Notes: a model not told the origin generated them from the letters alone. 64,000 nucleotides of DNA from Ruegeria sp. 6PALISEP08 (GCF_001238295.1 NZ_LGXZ01000003.1:293287-357286); one strand, 5' to 3'. Shown: positions 27,376 to 37,371, counted from the first letter of the stretch. Numbers and translations are program-made.

Positions 27376-28041
27376 ATGTGCGGACGGTTTGCAATAACTC
27401 TTCCCAATGACGCCATGGCGCAGCTGTTTTCTGCACGACCTGCAAATGCGCTACCGGCCGTTCCAAACTTCAATGTTTGTCCGACAAATCAGATACATGT
27501 GGTGCGCAGCAGCGAGACAGGCCGTCATCTGGACGCGCTGCGTTGGGGATTTCTGCCGCACTGGTACAAATCTGAAACGGCTGGGCCGTTGTTGATCAAC
27601 GCGCGGTCCGAGACTTTGGCGGAAAAACCCGCTTTTCGTGACGCCTGCCGGGCGCGCCGCTGTCTGATCGTCGCGACAGGGTTTTTTGAATGGACCAAGT
27701 CGGAACAGGGAACGCGCCTGCCATGGTATATTCATCGTAAGGATCAGGAACCGATTGCATTTGCAGGGGTCTGGCAGGATTGGGGGGCGGATGAAAACCG
27801 TCAGGGCACCTGCGCAATTGTCACGACGGCAGCCAACGAAAATCTCAGCTCTATCCATCACCGGATGCCTTTGGTTTTGGAACCCGAAGACTGGCCATTG
27901 TGGCTGGGGGAAGCGGGAAAGGGGGCTGCGCGTCTGATGCAGCCGGGTGCGAATGATGTATTGGCCTTCCATCGTGTTGATCCGGCAGTGAACTCAAACC
28001 GTGCCAGTGGGCCCGATCTGATCGAACCTTTCGACGGATAA
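27376..28041 (+). CDS. yedK: SOS response-associated peptidase / HMCES (YedK) protein
   Basis: 221 aa starting MCGRFAITLP. Cys2, exposed after Met removal, forms the thiazolidine crosslink to abasic sites in single-stranded DNA. The other active-site motifs are present: NARSETLAEKPAF, ATGFFEWTK with the Glu, and SIHHRMPLVL with the His. Family length and order are normal. It protects abasic DNA during replication. I did not see a LexA box in the 54-nt gap to the divergent sulfotransferase gene, though short or diverged sites could be missed. Confidence 0.94.
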   Translation: MCGRFAITLPNDAMAQLFSARPANALPAVPNFNVCPTNQIHVVRSSETGRHLDALRWGFLPHWYKSETAGPLLINARSETLAEKPAFRDACRARRCLIVATGFFEWTKSEQGTRLPWYIHRKDQEPIAFAGVWQDWGADENRQGTCAIVTTAANENLSSIHHRMPLVLEPEDWPLWLGEAGKGAARLMQPGANDVLAFHRVDPAVNSNRASGPDLIEPFDG

Positions 28042-28088
28042 GGGCGCGTGGTCTTTCCATTCGAAACACGGCAAGTTAGACCTTTGGC

Positions 28089-29141
28089 ATGGCTTTGAAT
28101 TTCCCCGATCTGACGCAGCTTTATGCACATGGCTATGACACGGTCATCGACGTGCGTAGCCCTGCGGAGTATGCTGAGGATCATCTGCCAGGCGCGATAA
28201 ATCTGCCGGTTCTGAACGACGAGGAACGTGCTCGCGTCGGGACCATCTATGTGCAGGAAAGCCCGTTTCTGGCGCGCAAACTGGGGGCGGCGCTTGTGTT
28301 CCGCAATGCGGCCAATCACATCGAACAACACCTCAGCCATCACGAAGGTAGCTGGAAGCCTTTGGTCTATTGCTGGCGGGGCGGGCAGCGTTCGGGTTCG
28401 TTCACCTGGATGTTGCAGCAAATCGGTTGGCGGGCGGATGTGATTGACGGTGGCTATCGCACGTACCGCCGCTTGGTAAGTGCGTATTTGTATGATGATT
28501 CTCTAACGCATCGATTGATCGCTCTGGATGGCTATACCGGAACGGCCAAGACCGATCTGCTGGCTCTGCTGCAAAGGCGCGGCGTTCAGGTTCTGGACCT
28601 CGAGGCTTTGGCCAATCACCGGGGGTCATTGCTGGGGGAACGCCCAGGAGGGCAGCCAAGCCAAAAGGCGTTCGAATCGGCGTTGTCCGCCGCGCTTTGC
28701 GCGATGGATCCAGCGCGCCCGGTCGTGGTCGAAGCGGAGTCTTCGAAAATCGGCAGTCTGAATTTGCCGCCCAGCCTTTGGACTACGTTATGCGCTGCGC
28801 CTCGAATCCACGTCGCGGCGCCGATTGAAGCACGCGCCGCCTATCTGGTTCGGGCATATGACGACATATTGTCCGATTGCGACCGTTTGCGAGATCGGCT
28901 TTCCCCACTGCGCTTTCATCGCGGACACGAGGTTGTTGAAGGGTGGATGCACCTGATCGATACGGGACAAAAACAAGCGCTGACGCAAGCGTTGATGGAA
29001 CAGCATTACGACCCGGCCTACACCAAGTCACGACGGTCGCGGTCATTAGAGGTGCTGGCCAAATTCGATATTGCGTCCTTGGACGACGACGGCCTTGCAA
29101 CAGCGGCGGCCCAAATCGAAAGCCTGCTGGATCAGCTTTGA
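28089..29141 (+). CDS. mnmH: tRNA 2-selenouridine synthase
   Basis: Replaces sulfur by selenium in 2-thiouridine at wobble position 34 of certain tRNAs, using selenophosphate. 350 aa. The N-terminal rhodanese domain has DVRSPAEYAEDHLPGA and catalytic Cys in VYCWRGGQRSGS near residue 96. The P-loop domain has LDGYTGTAKTDLLALL in place of the usual GNTGSGKT. It converges on selD, the enzyme that makes its substrate, with a 10-nt overlap. Also known as selU or ybbB. Confidence 0.95.
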   Translation: MALNFPDLTQLYAHGYDTVIDVRSPAEYAEDHLPGAINLPVLNDEERARVGTIYVQESPFLARKLGAALVFRNAANHIEQHLSHHEGSWKPLVYCWRGGQRSGSFTWMLQQIGWRADVIDGGYRTYRRLVSAYLYDDSLTHRLIALDGYTGTAKTDLLALLQRRGVQVLDLEALANHRGSLLGERPGGQPSQKAFESALSAALCAMDPARPVVVEAESSKIGSLNLPPSLWTTLCAAPRIHVAAPIEARAAYLVRAYDDILSDCDRLRDRLSPLRFHRGHEVVEGWMHLIDTGQKQALTQALMEQHYDPAYTKSRRSRSLEVLAKFDIASLDDDGLATAAAQIESLLDQL

Positions 29142-31291
29142 AGCCGCAGGCCCGGTGTATCTGTCAATTCGCCAATGATTACGGCAGGGTATCCTGCGGC
29201 CTTCAAGTCCTCGATCAAGGCATCGGCCGCTGTGGCATCGACAGCCGCCAGCAAACCACCGGCCGTTTGCGGATCAAACAACAAAGCGGCTTTGCCTTCA
29301 GCGGGCAGATCCAGGGCAATCGCCCGGTTGTCGGCAAAGATCGTTGACCGCACGCTCTGTTCCGACAGCTCCATTGCACCGTCCATGACCTCAACCGCGT
29401 CCAGATCAAGAATGGCACCACAGTTGGAGGCGTCGCAGATACCTTGCAGGTGCCCGGCCAAACCAAACCCGGTCACGTCGGTCATCGCGTGGGCTTTGGC
29501 CAGTATACGGGCCGCTTTTCCTTGCGGCTGGGTCATGTGCTGAAAAGTGGCCGCGACCCAGGTTCCGTCCGCCAAACCGGCCATTTCCGCAGCCATCAGA
29601 ACGCCGCTGCCCAAGGGCTTGGTCAGGATCAACCGATCACCCGGCCGCCCGCCCGCCAACGTGATCGGTGGGGTTTCACACAGGCCGGTTATCGTAAACC
29701 CAATGGTCATCTCGTCGCCCATGGAACTGTGCCCGCCCACAATCTCGGCCCCGGCCTCTCTCATGACGTCGCCAGCACTTGCCATGATTTCCGACATGGT
29801 GCGGGCCTGAAGAGTGGCAGACATACGGGGCAGGATGATCGTCGCCGTGGAGGCCTGAGGCGTGGCACCCATGGCCCAGATATCCCCCAAAGCGTGAACA
29901 GCAGCGATGCGCGCCATAAAGGCGGGATCATTGGTGAAAGCCCGCAGGTGATCCGAAGTCATGACCTGCTGAACGCCACCCGTCTGTAACAACGCTGCGT
30001 CATCGCCGGGCAGGGGGGTGATATCTTCGCGGGTCGGGGCCGGTTGCGATTTCAGTGCGGCCTGTAACGCATCGCGTCCGACCTTGGCCCCGCATCCGCC
30101 GCACATTGGCTTTTCCCCAAGCGCATCATCCAACCCAAAGGCCCGGTCGTGCGGTAATTCAGGAACCTTCATTTGTGGCAGGTCGCGGAACCTGTTCATG
30201 AAGGTTTGGTCGATGTGGTTCTTCCATTTCCACATCATCGGGCCGCTGAACGATGTACCCAAACGCTCACCCAGCGCGGATTTGCCGCCCAGAGAAATCA
30301 GTTTGAGGTAATCCTTCTGCGGAACATATTTGCGCATCCGTCCCGCCCCCAGCGCGGCACGCAGATTGTCGAAAAGAACGGGTGCTTCGCGAACCGCGTA
30401 AACGCCTGCCTTGGGCCGCGGGTTGTCCGACAAATGGGCGCAATCTCCGGCCGCAAACACAGCGGGGTCGCTGGATTGAAGATAGCCGTTCACCCGGATG
30501 TACCCGCCCTGCAGGTCCAGCCCAGATTTTGCGACCCAATCATAAGGGCGCGCGCCGGCGGCTCCGGTCACGAAATAGGCGGGGATTGCGCGGCCGTCCT
30601 GCAACTCGACGTGATCAGCGGCGATCCGGGTGATCACAGCGTTTTCGATGACCTGCACACCCAGATCCTGCATGGCCCGTCGGATCGTGGCCGCCGCCTT
30701 GGGTTTGGTGGCCGTCAGGATCGACGCATTGTCGATGAGTGTGACCTGCGCTGCTCGCCCCTTGGCCTTGAGAGCATGTGCCATGGCCATGACCAATTCG
30801 GCCCCGGCGACGCCTCCGCCGATCACCGCCACTGCCGCAGGGCCATCATGGTTCAAGTAGTCAGCCCAACGCGCGGCAAATCGGCCCAAAGGTTTGGCGG
30901 GAATGGCATGTTCGGCAAAGCCCGGCAGTGTGGGCATATCCGACGTGATGCCAACATTGACCGAGGCCACATCGAACCCGACCGGCGGGTGTCCGGGAAC
31001 ATGCACCTGATGTGTGTCGGTATCGATCCCCTCAACTGCGCCCAGAATGACACGTGCGTCTGCAAAGCGTGCGAGTTTGACAAGATCGATGTCCAATTCC
31101 AACCGATCGTAATGTCCCGCGACATATCCCGGTAGCATCCCGGAATATGGGGCGGTGGGGCCAGGGTTGATCACGGTTACCCGGGCGCCGGGAAGGGGAT
31201 TCATACCCCATTTTCGCAACAGCAACGCGTGGGTGTGACCGCCGCCAACAAGAACCAGATCGCGGGTTAAAGGCAGCGGAGGTGAATGCAT
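29132..31291 (-). CDS. selD: Selenide, water dikinase fused to NADH-dehydrogenase-like flavoprotein
   Basis: 719 aa in two modules. Residues ~10-375 are a pyridine-nucleotide-disulfide-oxidoreductase/NDH-2-like domain: LVLVGGGHTHALLL for FAD, AVIGGGVAGAELVMAM for NAD(P)H, and VFAAGDCAHL for FAD. Residues ~385-719 are SelD: CGGCGAKVGRDAL with catalytic Cys400 (Cys rather than Sec) and Lys403, GDDAALLQTGG, and MTDVTGFGLAGHL. It makes selenophosphate from selenide and ATP; the flavoprotein half may reduce selenium to the substrate form (inference). It starts 5 nt after mnhG on the same strand and lacks a strong ribosome site, so it may be read as the end of the antiporter operon. Confidence 0.95.
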   Translation of the reverse strand: MHSPPLPLTRDLVLVGGGHTHALLLRKWGMNPLPGARVTVINPGPTAPYSGMLPGYVAGHYDRLELDIDLVKLARFADARVILGAVEGIDTDTHQVHVPGHPPVGFDVASVNVGITSDMPTLPGFAEHAIPAKPLGRFAARWADYLNHDGPAAVAVIGGGVAGAELVMAMAHALKAKGRAAQVTLIDNASILTATKPKAAATIRRAMQDLGVQVIENAVITRIAADHVELQDGRAIPAYFVTGAAGARPYDWVAKSGLDLQGGYIRVNGYLQSSDPAVFAAGDCAHLSDNPRPKAGVYAVREAPVLFDNLRAALGAGRMRKYVPQKDYLKLISLGGKSALGERLGTSFSGPMMWKWKNHIDQTFMNRFRDLPQMKVPELPHDRAFGLDDALGEKPMCGGCGAKVGRDALQAALKSQPAPTREDITPLPGDDAALLQTGGVQQVMTSDHLRAFTNDPAFMARIAAVHALGDIWAMGATPQASTATIILPRMSATLQARTMSEIMASAGDVMREAGAEIVGGHSSMGDEMTIGFTITGLCETPPITLAGGRPGDRLILTKPLGSGVLMAAEMAGLADGTWVAATFQHMTQPQGKAARILAKAHAMTDVTGFGLAGHLQGICDASNCGAILDLDAVEVMDGAMELSEQSVRSTIFADNRAIALDLPAEGKAALLFDPQTAGGLLAAVDATAADALIEDLKAAGYPAVIIGELTDTPGLRLQS

Positions 31292-31296
31292 TGGAT

Positions 31297-31683
31297 TTAA
31301 TTCGCGCTATGGTCCGGGACGTTTTCGACCTGCTCGACCGCGTGGGTGGCCCAAAGCTCATCCTCACCCGCATCCGGCAGATCCTGAGGCTTTTCATGAC
31401 GATGAATGTGCCATTTTGCAATGAACAGCGCCGTGATCGGTGCAGTCAGGAACAAAAACAGTGTGATCAGCAGCTCGTGCAATGACAGTTTGCCTTCCAG
31501 CAGGACAGAATGCGTGATCGAGGCCAGAAGCACACCGCCGACGCCCAGTGTCGTTGCTTTGGTGGGCGCGTGCAGGCGGGACATTGGGTCTTTCAATTTG
31601 ATCATGCCAAAGGATCCGACAAAACCGAAGATCCCCGACATGATCAAGAAAAAGGCGATCAGAAGCTCAATGATAAACGTCAT
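31297..31683 (-). CDS. mnhG: Mrp-type Na+/H+ antiporter subunit G
   Basis: 128 aa. Three hydrophobic helices (ELLIAFFLIMSGIFGFVGS, then TLGVGGVLLASITHSVLL and LITLFLFLTAPITALFI) with the MnhG signature LKDPMSRLHAPTKATTLG between helices 1 and 2. A small accessory subunit of the cation/proton antiporter, ending with a hydrophilic tail longer than usual. Last antiporter gene of the operon, 9 nt after mnhF. Confidence 0.94.
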   Translation of the reverse strand: MTFIIELLIAFFLIMSGIFGFVGSFGMIKLKDPMSRLHAPTKATTLGVGGVLLASITHSVLLEGKLSLHELLITLFLFLTAPITALFIAKWHIHRHEKPQDLPDAGEDELWATHAVEQVENVPDHSAN

Positions 31684-31692
31684 GCTGGCCCC

Positions 31693-31965
31693 TCACTCGA
31701 TAATGTTTCCGCGCAGCATGAAGCGCGCATAAGCCACGGTTGAGACAAAGCCGAGCATGGCGATGATCATGGCGGCCTCGAAAAAAATCTCGGTACCTTG
31801 ATCCAGACCATAAAGGATCATCAGGGCGATGGTGTTGATCACCATCGTGTCCAGCGCCAGAACGCGGGTACCGACGCCGTCAGCGGTGATGATCCGCCAA
31901 AGACACATCATGATGGCTGCTCCGAAACAGGCAAAGGCGAACCAGATGGCATATTCCAAAATCAT
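31693..31965 (-). CDS. mnhF: Mrp-type Na+/H+ antiporter subunit F
   Basis: 90 aa with three helices, the normal size for MnhF. ADGVGTRVLALDTMVINTIALM is the family signature between helices 1 and 2. The start overlaps the mnhE stop by 4 nt. Confidence 0.94.
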   Translation of the reverse strand: MILEYAIWFAFACFGAAIMMCLWRIITADGVGTRVLALDTMVINTIALMILYGLDQGTEIFFEAAMIIAMLGFVSTVAYARFMLRGNIIE

Positions 31966-32462
31966 TCGAAAATCTCCTTTAGCCTGCGCTCATAGCGCTG
32001 CTTGATCTGATCGCGCACCTCTTCGGGGTTGGGCGCATCAAGACAATGGACCAGAAGGTTATGCCCTTGTGCCGACAGATCGCAACTGACGGTGCCCGGG
32101 GTCATGGTGATGGTGCCAGCAAGAACGGTGATCGCCTCAGGCGTGCGCAGTTCCAGCGGGACACAGATCCAGTTGGGTTGGCGGTCGGCATCTCGCTTGA
32201 ACAGGATGATCCGGGCAACAGTGACGTTTGCAACAACAATGTCCCAAAGCACGACCAGCATATATTCTACCACCATCGGCCAATTGCGCAGCTTGGGGCG
32301 ATCCGGCCAATAGGGTTGCGTGATGAAGGGGATGATGATCCCCAGGATCAGGCCAAACACCAACGAGTTCAACGACCCGTTATTGGCCAGCAACACCCAG
32401 ACGAATGTCAGCAGAAAGGTCAGATGAGGGTGCGGAAAAATCCGGTGTAGCAGTTTCATCAC
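31962..32462 (-). CDS. mnhE: Mrp-type Na+/H+ antiporter subunit E
   Basis: 166 aa. Two N-terminal helices (FLLTFVWVLLANNGSLNSLV and FGLILGIIIPFI), a third near residues 65-85, then a cytoplasmic domain with AGTITMTPGTVSCDLSAQG, the MnhE hallmark. It overlaps mnhD by 4 nt upstream and mnhF by 4 nt downstream. Confidence 0.94.
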   Translation of the reverse strand: MMKLLHRIFPHPHLTFLLTFVWVLLANNGSLNSLVFGLILGIIIPFITQPYWPDRPKLRNWPMVVEYMLVVLWDIVVANVTVARIILFKRDADRQPNWICVPLELRTPEAITVLAGTITMTPGTVSCDLSAQGHNLLVHCLDAPNPEEVRDQIKQRYERRLKEIFE

Positions 32463-34003
32463 TCTTCCCTTCCCAATACGGCAGAGATGTAGTTTTCAGG
32501 CGCAAACAACTGTTCCGCGGTTTTGCTTGTGTACTCCAGCGCCGGGCCCGCAAACAGGGTCAGCAGGATCAGACCCGCCACCATCCCGAACACGGCTGTG
32601 ACAGCAAGGCCGGGTTGTGGTTCCGGGGCGAGGGGGGCAGGCGCTTCTTCTCCTTCGATTGGGTCTTTGACGGTAACAACCTGAGCGTCGTGACTTTTCC
32701 AGAAGATCAGCGTACCCGCGCGGGCGAGACCAACAATGGTTACGAAAGATCCGATCAGGATCACGGCCCAGACCGCAGTGGCATCCGATGCATCGCGGGA
32801 CGCGTCCAGAACCAGCAGCTTGCCGATGAAACCTGACAGCGGCGGCATTCCTGCCATCGCGATGGCTCCGACAAAGAACAGCGCCGAGATCAGCCCGTTT
32901 TGCGGCATGGGTGTGGTTGGCGTTATGGCACCACCGCGCCGCTCCATCACCAGATCAGCCACCAGGAACAGCAGCGCAGTCGCCAGCGTCGAGTGGAACA
33001 CATAATAGAGCGCAGCGGCCATCGCATCCGGTGTGAATTGCGAGATTGCGATCAGCAGGGTACCCATCGAGGCGATAGCGCAGAACGCCACCATGCGCGC
33101 TATGTGCTGTGATCCCAAAATACCGATGGCCCCAACGGCCAAGGTTACAAGCGCGGCGGGTTGCAGCCAATCGCTAACCAACCCCTGGGTCGCTTCGACC
33201 TCGGGTCCGAAGGCCAGCGTGTACATTCGCATGATCGAATAGGCGCCGACCTTGGTCATGATGGCAAACAGGGCAGCTACAGGAAGCGGGGCGTTGGCGT
33301 AGCTGGCGGGAAGCCAGAAATGCAACGGCAATACGGCGGCCTTGATGCAGAAAACCAGCAGCAAAAGCACTGCACCAACCCTCAGAAGGGCGGTGTCCTC
33401 GGCTGGAATTTCGGCAACGCGCAAAGCGATGTCCGCCATGTTCAGCGTGCCGGTGACGCCATAGATCGTCCCCAAGGCAAACAGAAACAGGGTCGAGCCC
33501 AACAGATTATAGGCCACGTATTGCACGCCTGCTTTCAACCGAACCGAGCCCCCGCCGTGGGTCATCAGACCGTAAGAAGCGATCAGCAGTACCTCGAAGA
33601 AGACGAACAGGTTGAATGCGTCGCCTGTCAGGAAAGCTCCGCAGACACCCATCAGTTGGAAATGGAACAATGCGTGGAAATGCTTGCCTCGATCATCCCA
33701 GCCAGAGGCGATGGCATAAAGCACAATGGGCAGGGCAAGCAGCGCCGTGAGCAGCACCATCATGGCCGACAGCCGGTCCAGCACCATGACAATTCCGAAG
33801 GGCGCAGGCCAGTTGCCAAGCTCATAAACTTGGATCTCTCCACCCGATGCTTGCGCAGTGATGGTCAGGGCAATGCCGAGCAGCGCGACAACGCCCGCGA
33901 CCGAGAAGATACGTTGCAGGTCCAGATGATATCGCAGGACCATGATGATGAACGGGGCCAGGATCGCGGGAAGAACAATCGGCGCAACGATCCAGTGGTT
34001 CAT
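32459..34003 (-). CDS. mnhD: Mrp-type Na+/H+ antiporter subunit D
   Basis: 514 aa, about fourteen helices, homologous to complex I NuoM/NuoN subunits. Conserved elements: GDAFNLFVFFEVLLIASY with the Glu in helix 5, and CIKAAVLPLHFWLPASYANAP with the Lys and the HFWLP loop. It is one of the two large proton-conducting subunits with MnhA. Overlaps mnhC and mnhE by 4 nt each. Confidence 0.95.
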   Translation of the reverse strand: MNHWIVAPIVLPAILAPFIIMVLRYHLDLQRIFSVAGVVALLGIALTITAQASGGEIQVYELGNWPAPFGIVMVLDRLSAMMVLLTALLALPIVLYAIASGWDDRGKHFHALFHFQLMGVCGAFLTGDAFNLFVFFEVLLIASYGLMTHGGGSVRLKAGVQYVAYNLLGSTLFLFALGTIYGVTGTLNMADIALRVAEIPAEDTALLRVGAVLLLLVFCIKAAVLPLHFWLPASYANAPLPVAALFAIMTKVGAYSIMRMYTLAFGPEVEATQGLVSDWLQPAALVTLAVGAIGILGSQHIARMVAFCAIASMGTLLIAISQFTPDAMAAALYYVFHSTLATALLFLVADLVMERRGGAITPTTPMPQNGLISALFFVGAIAMAGMPPLSGFIGKLLVLDASRDASDATAVWAVILIGSFVTIVGLARAGTLIFWKSHDAQVVTVKDPIEGEEAPAPLAPEPQPGLAVTAVFGMVAGLILLTLFAGPALEYTSKTAEQLFAPENYISAVLGREE

Positions 34004-34359
34004 GCGTCTTCTCCCGGCGCGTCCACGCTATCCTGCGGGCTCATGTCGATATGGTCATCTTTCGAGGACAAATAGGCCGAAAGCGCGATCATCACGATCA
34101 CGGCGGTCATCCCAAAAGAGATCACAATAGCCGTCAGCACCAGCGCCTGTGGCAGCGGGTCGGTATAGGGGACCTCTTCATATTTGTTCAGAACGGCAGG
34201 TGCATTCAGCGCCAACCGTCCCGTCGCGAACAAGAACACGTTCACCGCATAGGTTATCAGTGACAGGCCAAGAATGACCGGGAAGGTCCGGCGACGCAGG
34301 ATCAGGAAAATCCCGGCGGCGGTCATAATGCCTACGGCAGAGGCTACGAGCGCTTCCAT
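34000..34359 (-). CDS. mnhC: Mrp-type Na+/H+ antiporter subunit C
   Basis: 119 aa, a NuoK homologue with three helices. Signature residues: LILRRRTFPVILGLSLITYAV after helix 1 and DPLPQALVLTAIVISFGMTA, where the DPLPQALVLTAIVI block is nearly invariant in MnhC. The start codon overlaps the mnhA stop by one base. Confidence 0.96.
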   Translation of the reverse strand: MEALVASAVGIMTAAGIFLILRRRTFPVILGLSLITYAVNVFLFATGRLALNAPAVLNKYEEVPYTDPLPQALVLTAIVISFGMTAVIVMIALSAYLSSKDDHIDMSPQDSVDAPGEDA

Positions 34360-37229
34360 CAGGCCTGCTCCTTCTCTTTGTCTTCGTCTTTGGGGTCATC
34401 CCGCAGCGGGTTGATGTCCATCGGGAATTCCCGCGCCATACCCGGTTGCCAAGCAAAGCGCGACAGGCTGTCCAGCGCCAGCATTACAGCGCCCAGAACT
34501 GCAAGGAACACGCCCGTGTCAAACAGCATGGCGGTGGCCCATTCGAACTCCTCCAGCGGGGGCCAGTTGATGTAGCCGAAATCGCTGGTCAGGAAGGGAC
34601 GCTCGTTAAACCATGCGCCCAGTCCGGTCGCAGCGGCAATCAGAACGCCCCAGCCGATCGTGCCGTGGTAGTAGAACCTCTGCCGTTCAATCGCCCAAGT
34701 GTAGCCGCTGGCCATGTATTGCATCAGATAGGCGATGGCGACGACCAGACCGGCGATAAAGCCGCCACCCGGCTGGTTGTGGCCCCGGAAGAAGATGTAG
34801 GCCCCCACCATCAGGGCAATCGGCATCATCACACGGGTTGCAACCACCATCATCAGAGGATGCGAATCCCCCGATTGCGGCCAATGCGGTTTACGGTTCA
34901 GCAGATAGCCGCGTACATTTGTGCTCAGAACCGCCTCGGTCAGGGCAAAGATGATCAGTGCCGCGATACCCAGAACGATGATCTCACCAAAGGTATCAAA
35001 GCCCCGGAAGTCGACTAGAATGACGTTCACCACATTGGTTCCGCCACCGCCTTTGTAAGAATTGGCCAGATGGAAGTCCGAGATCGTTGGGAAGGCAAAG
35101 TCACGCAGCATGATGGCGTAGATCAACGCGCCTGTCCCGATACCCGCAACAACCGAGATCGCAGCATCGCGCCAGCGCCGCGCGGCTGAACTGTCCCACG
35201 GGGTTTCCGTGGGCAGGAAGTTCAGCGACAGCAACAGCAGGATCATGGTGACAACTTCAACCGAAATCTGTGTCAGTGCCAGGTCCGGCGCGGACAGATA
35301 GTTGAAGGCAACCGAAACGATCAGGCCAACAACGCCAATCAGCACCAGTGAAAGCAGGCGATTGCGGTGGAACCACATGATACCCAGCGTCGCACCCACC
35401 AGACAGATCCAGCCGATGATCGGGATAATCTGTGCAGGCAGCGGAACGCGGGTTTCAACACCAATCGTGCCGGTTGTGTAGGCGTAGTAGCCAAGCCCAA
35501 CGGTGAAGGCGACGAATATGATCGCATATCGGCTGAGGACACCATTGTGCAGCTCATCCGTGACCCACTGGCTGAGACGGGTGAAGGCGTTGATGATGGC
35601 CTCGAATATCACCTTGGCTTCGGGTCGGGGCAGAGCGTTCCAAAGCTGCTCACCGCGTTTGTGCATCGACAGCAGGAACAGACCGCCCAGCGTTGCCACG
35701 ATAGACATGTAAAGGGCAGGCACAAAACCATGCCACAGTTTCAGCGAGTAGTAGGGCAGCTTTTCGCCACCGATCACGGCGCTGGAGACCACAGCGACCA
35801 ACGGACCGACAATGGCCGCCGAATAAAGGCCGATCAGAATGACAAGCACCACCAGGAAAGCGGGCGCAATCCACAGACCAACGGGTGGGTCATGCGGATG
35901 GGCAGGGTAATCGTCGCGCTGCGGGCCAAGGAACACGTGGCTCACGAAACGGAAGGAATAGGCTGCGGAAAACAGAGATGCGAGCAAGGCCAGCCCCGGC
36001 ACCAGATAGGGTGAATTCAACCATGTGGTGTGCACGGTCTCTTCCAGCATCATCTCTTTTGACAGGAAGCCGTTCAGGGGTGGCAAACCGGCCATCGACA
36101 GCGCGGCGATGGTGCCGATCGTGAAGGTGATCGGCATCAAATGGCGCAAACCGCCCAACCGCTTGACGTCTCGTGTTCCGGTCTCATGATCGACGATCCC
36201 GGCTGTCATAAACAGCGCGGCTTTGAAGGTCGCGTGATTGATGATGTGGAACACCGCCGCAACGGCTGCGAATTTCGTGCCGAAACCCAACAGCATGGTG
36301 ATCAGGCCCAGATGTGAAACGGTCGAAAACGCCAGCAGGGCCTTCAGGTCATCCTTGAACAGCGCAATCACCGCACCCAACAGCATCGTCACCAGACCGG
36401 TGGTGGCAACAATATAGAACCACGCATCTGTCCCGGCCAAAACCGGCCACATCCGCGCCATCAGGAACAGACCAGCCTTCACCATGGTGGCAGAGTGCAG
36501 ATAAGCAGACACAGGCGTCGGCGCGGCCATGGCGTGAGGTAGCCAGAAATGAAAGGGGAACTGCGCCGATTTGGTGAAAGCGCCCAGCAGGATTAGGATC
36601 AGCGCGGGCAGGTAGTAGGGCGAGGCTTGGATCAGTTCTTTGCTTTGTAAAATGACACTCAGATCATACGAGCCCACGATATTTCCCAGGATCAGCATCC
36701 CAGCGATCATTGCCAATCCGCCGCCGCCAGTGACGGCCAGCGCCATCCGCGCACCTTGACGGCCTTCGGGCAGGTGCTTCCAGTAGCCGATCAGCAGGAA
36801 TGAGCTGAGCGAGGTAAGTTCCCAGAAAATAATCAATAGCAGGATGTTGTCAGACAGGACAATCCCGACCATCGCGCCCTGAAACAACAGCAGATAGGTA
36901 TAGAACTGCCCCATCGGATCTTCGCGCGACAGGTAGAACCGCGCATAAAGGATGATCAGCAGACCGATGCCCAAAATCAGCAGGGCGAACAGAAAGCCCA
37001 ACCCGTCCAACATGAAGTTCGCGTTCAGGCCAAGCCCCGGAATCCAGTCGAACCGGGCGGTCACAACGTCTCCGCGCATGATCGATGGGATGTGGATCAG
37101 CAAACCCATAAGGGCCAGAAACGTGGTCAACGCTGCAGCAGATGCAGCCGCGTTTCTGCCTGCACGGATCAGCAGAGCAGGGAATACAGCACCAAGGAAA
37201 GGAAGGGCCGCGATAAGGAATAGAGACAA
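34359..37229 (-). CDS. mnhA: Mrp-type Na+/H+ antiporter subunit A fused with subunit B
   Basis: 956 aa. Residues ~1-500 form the NuoL-like domain: DNILLLIIFWELTSLSSFLLI with the helix-5 Glu, FTKSAQFPFHFWLPHAM with the Lys, and HIINHATFKAALFMTAGI. Residues ~500-790 are the MnhA-specific extension, including YLSAPDLALTQISVEVVTM. From ~800 the MnhB-like part begins: VMMPIALMVGAYIFFRGHN followed by GGGFIAGLVVAIAYLMQY. The A-B fusion is common in alphaproteobacteria (PhaAB type), so no separate mnhB is expected. The complex exports Na+ or K+ in exchange for protons, as needed in sea water. It is the first gene of the mnhA-C-D-E-F-G operon. Confidence 0.96.
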   Translation of the reverse strand: MSLFLIAALPFLGAVFPALLIRAGRNAAASAAALTTFLALMGLLIHIPSIMRGDVVTARFDWIPGLGLNANFMLDGLGFLFALLILGIGLLIILYARFYLSREDPMGQFYTYLLLFQGAMVGIVLSDNILLLIIFWELTSLSSFLLIGYWKHLPEGRQGARMALAVTGGGGLAMIAGMLILGNIVGSYDLSVILQSKELIQASPYYLPALILILLGAFTKSAQFPFHFWLPHAMAAPTPVSAYLHSATMVKAGLFLMARMWPVLAGTDAWFYIVATTGLVTMLLGAVIALFKDDLKALLAFSTVSHLGLITMLLGFGTKFAAVAAVFHIINHATFKAALFMTAGIVDHETGTRDVKRLGGLRHLMPITFTIGTIAALSMAGLPPLNGFLSKEMMLEETVHTTWLNSPYLVPGLALLASLFSAAYSFRFVSHVFLGPQRDDYPAHPHDPPVGLWIAPAFLVVLVILIGLYSAAIVGPLVAVVSSAVIGGEKLPYYSLKLWHGFVPALYMSIVATLGGLFLLSMHKRGEQLWNALPRPEAKVIFEAIINAFTRLSQWVTDELHNGVLSRYAIIFVAFTVGLGYYAYTTGTIGVETRVPLPAQIIPIIGWICLVGATLGIMWFHRNRLLSLVLIGVVGLIVSVAFNYLSAPDLALTQISVEVVTMILLLLSLNFLPTETPWDSSAARRWRDAAISVVAGIGTGALIYAIMLRDFAFPTISDFHLANSYKGGGGTNVVNVILVDFRGFDTFGEIIVLGIAALIIFALTEAVLSTNVRGYLLNRKPHWPQSGDSHPLMMVVATRVMMPIALMVGAYIFFRGHNQPGGGFIAGLVVAIAYLMQYMASGYTWAIERQRFYYHGTIGWGVLIAAATGLGAWFNERPFLTSDFGYINWPPLEEFEWATAMLFDTGVFLAVLGAVMLALDSLSRFAWQPGMAREFPMDINPLRDDPKDEDKEKEQA

Positions 37230-37371
37230 ATGCGATACTCCGGTCTGAGCGGTCAGGGTGAAGTCAATTTTGTAAGGATATTTTCTCGACTGTCCAGATA
37301 TTGTAACTTGTTCACAAAGTTCTACTGAAACAGTCAGCTATTCGGTGGACCTGCGAAAAAATGACGCGATC

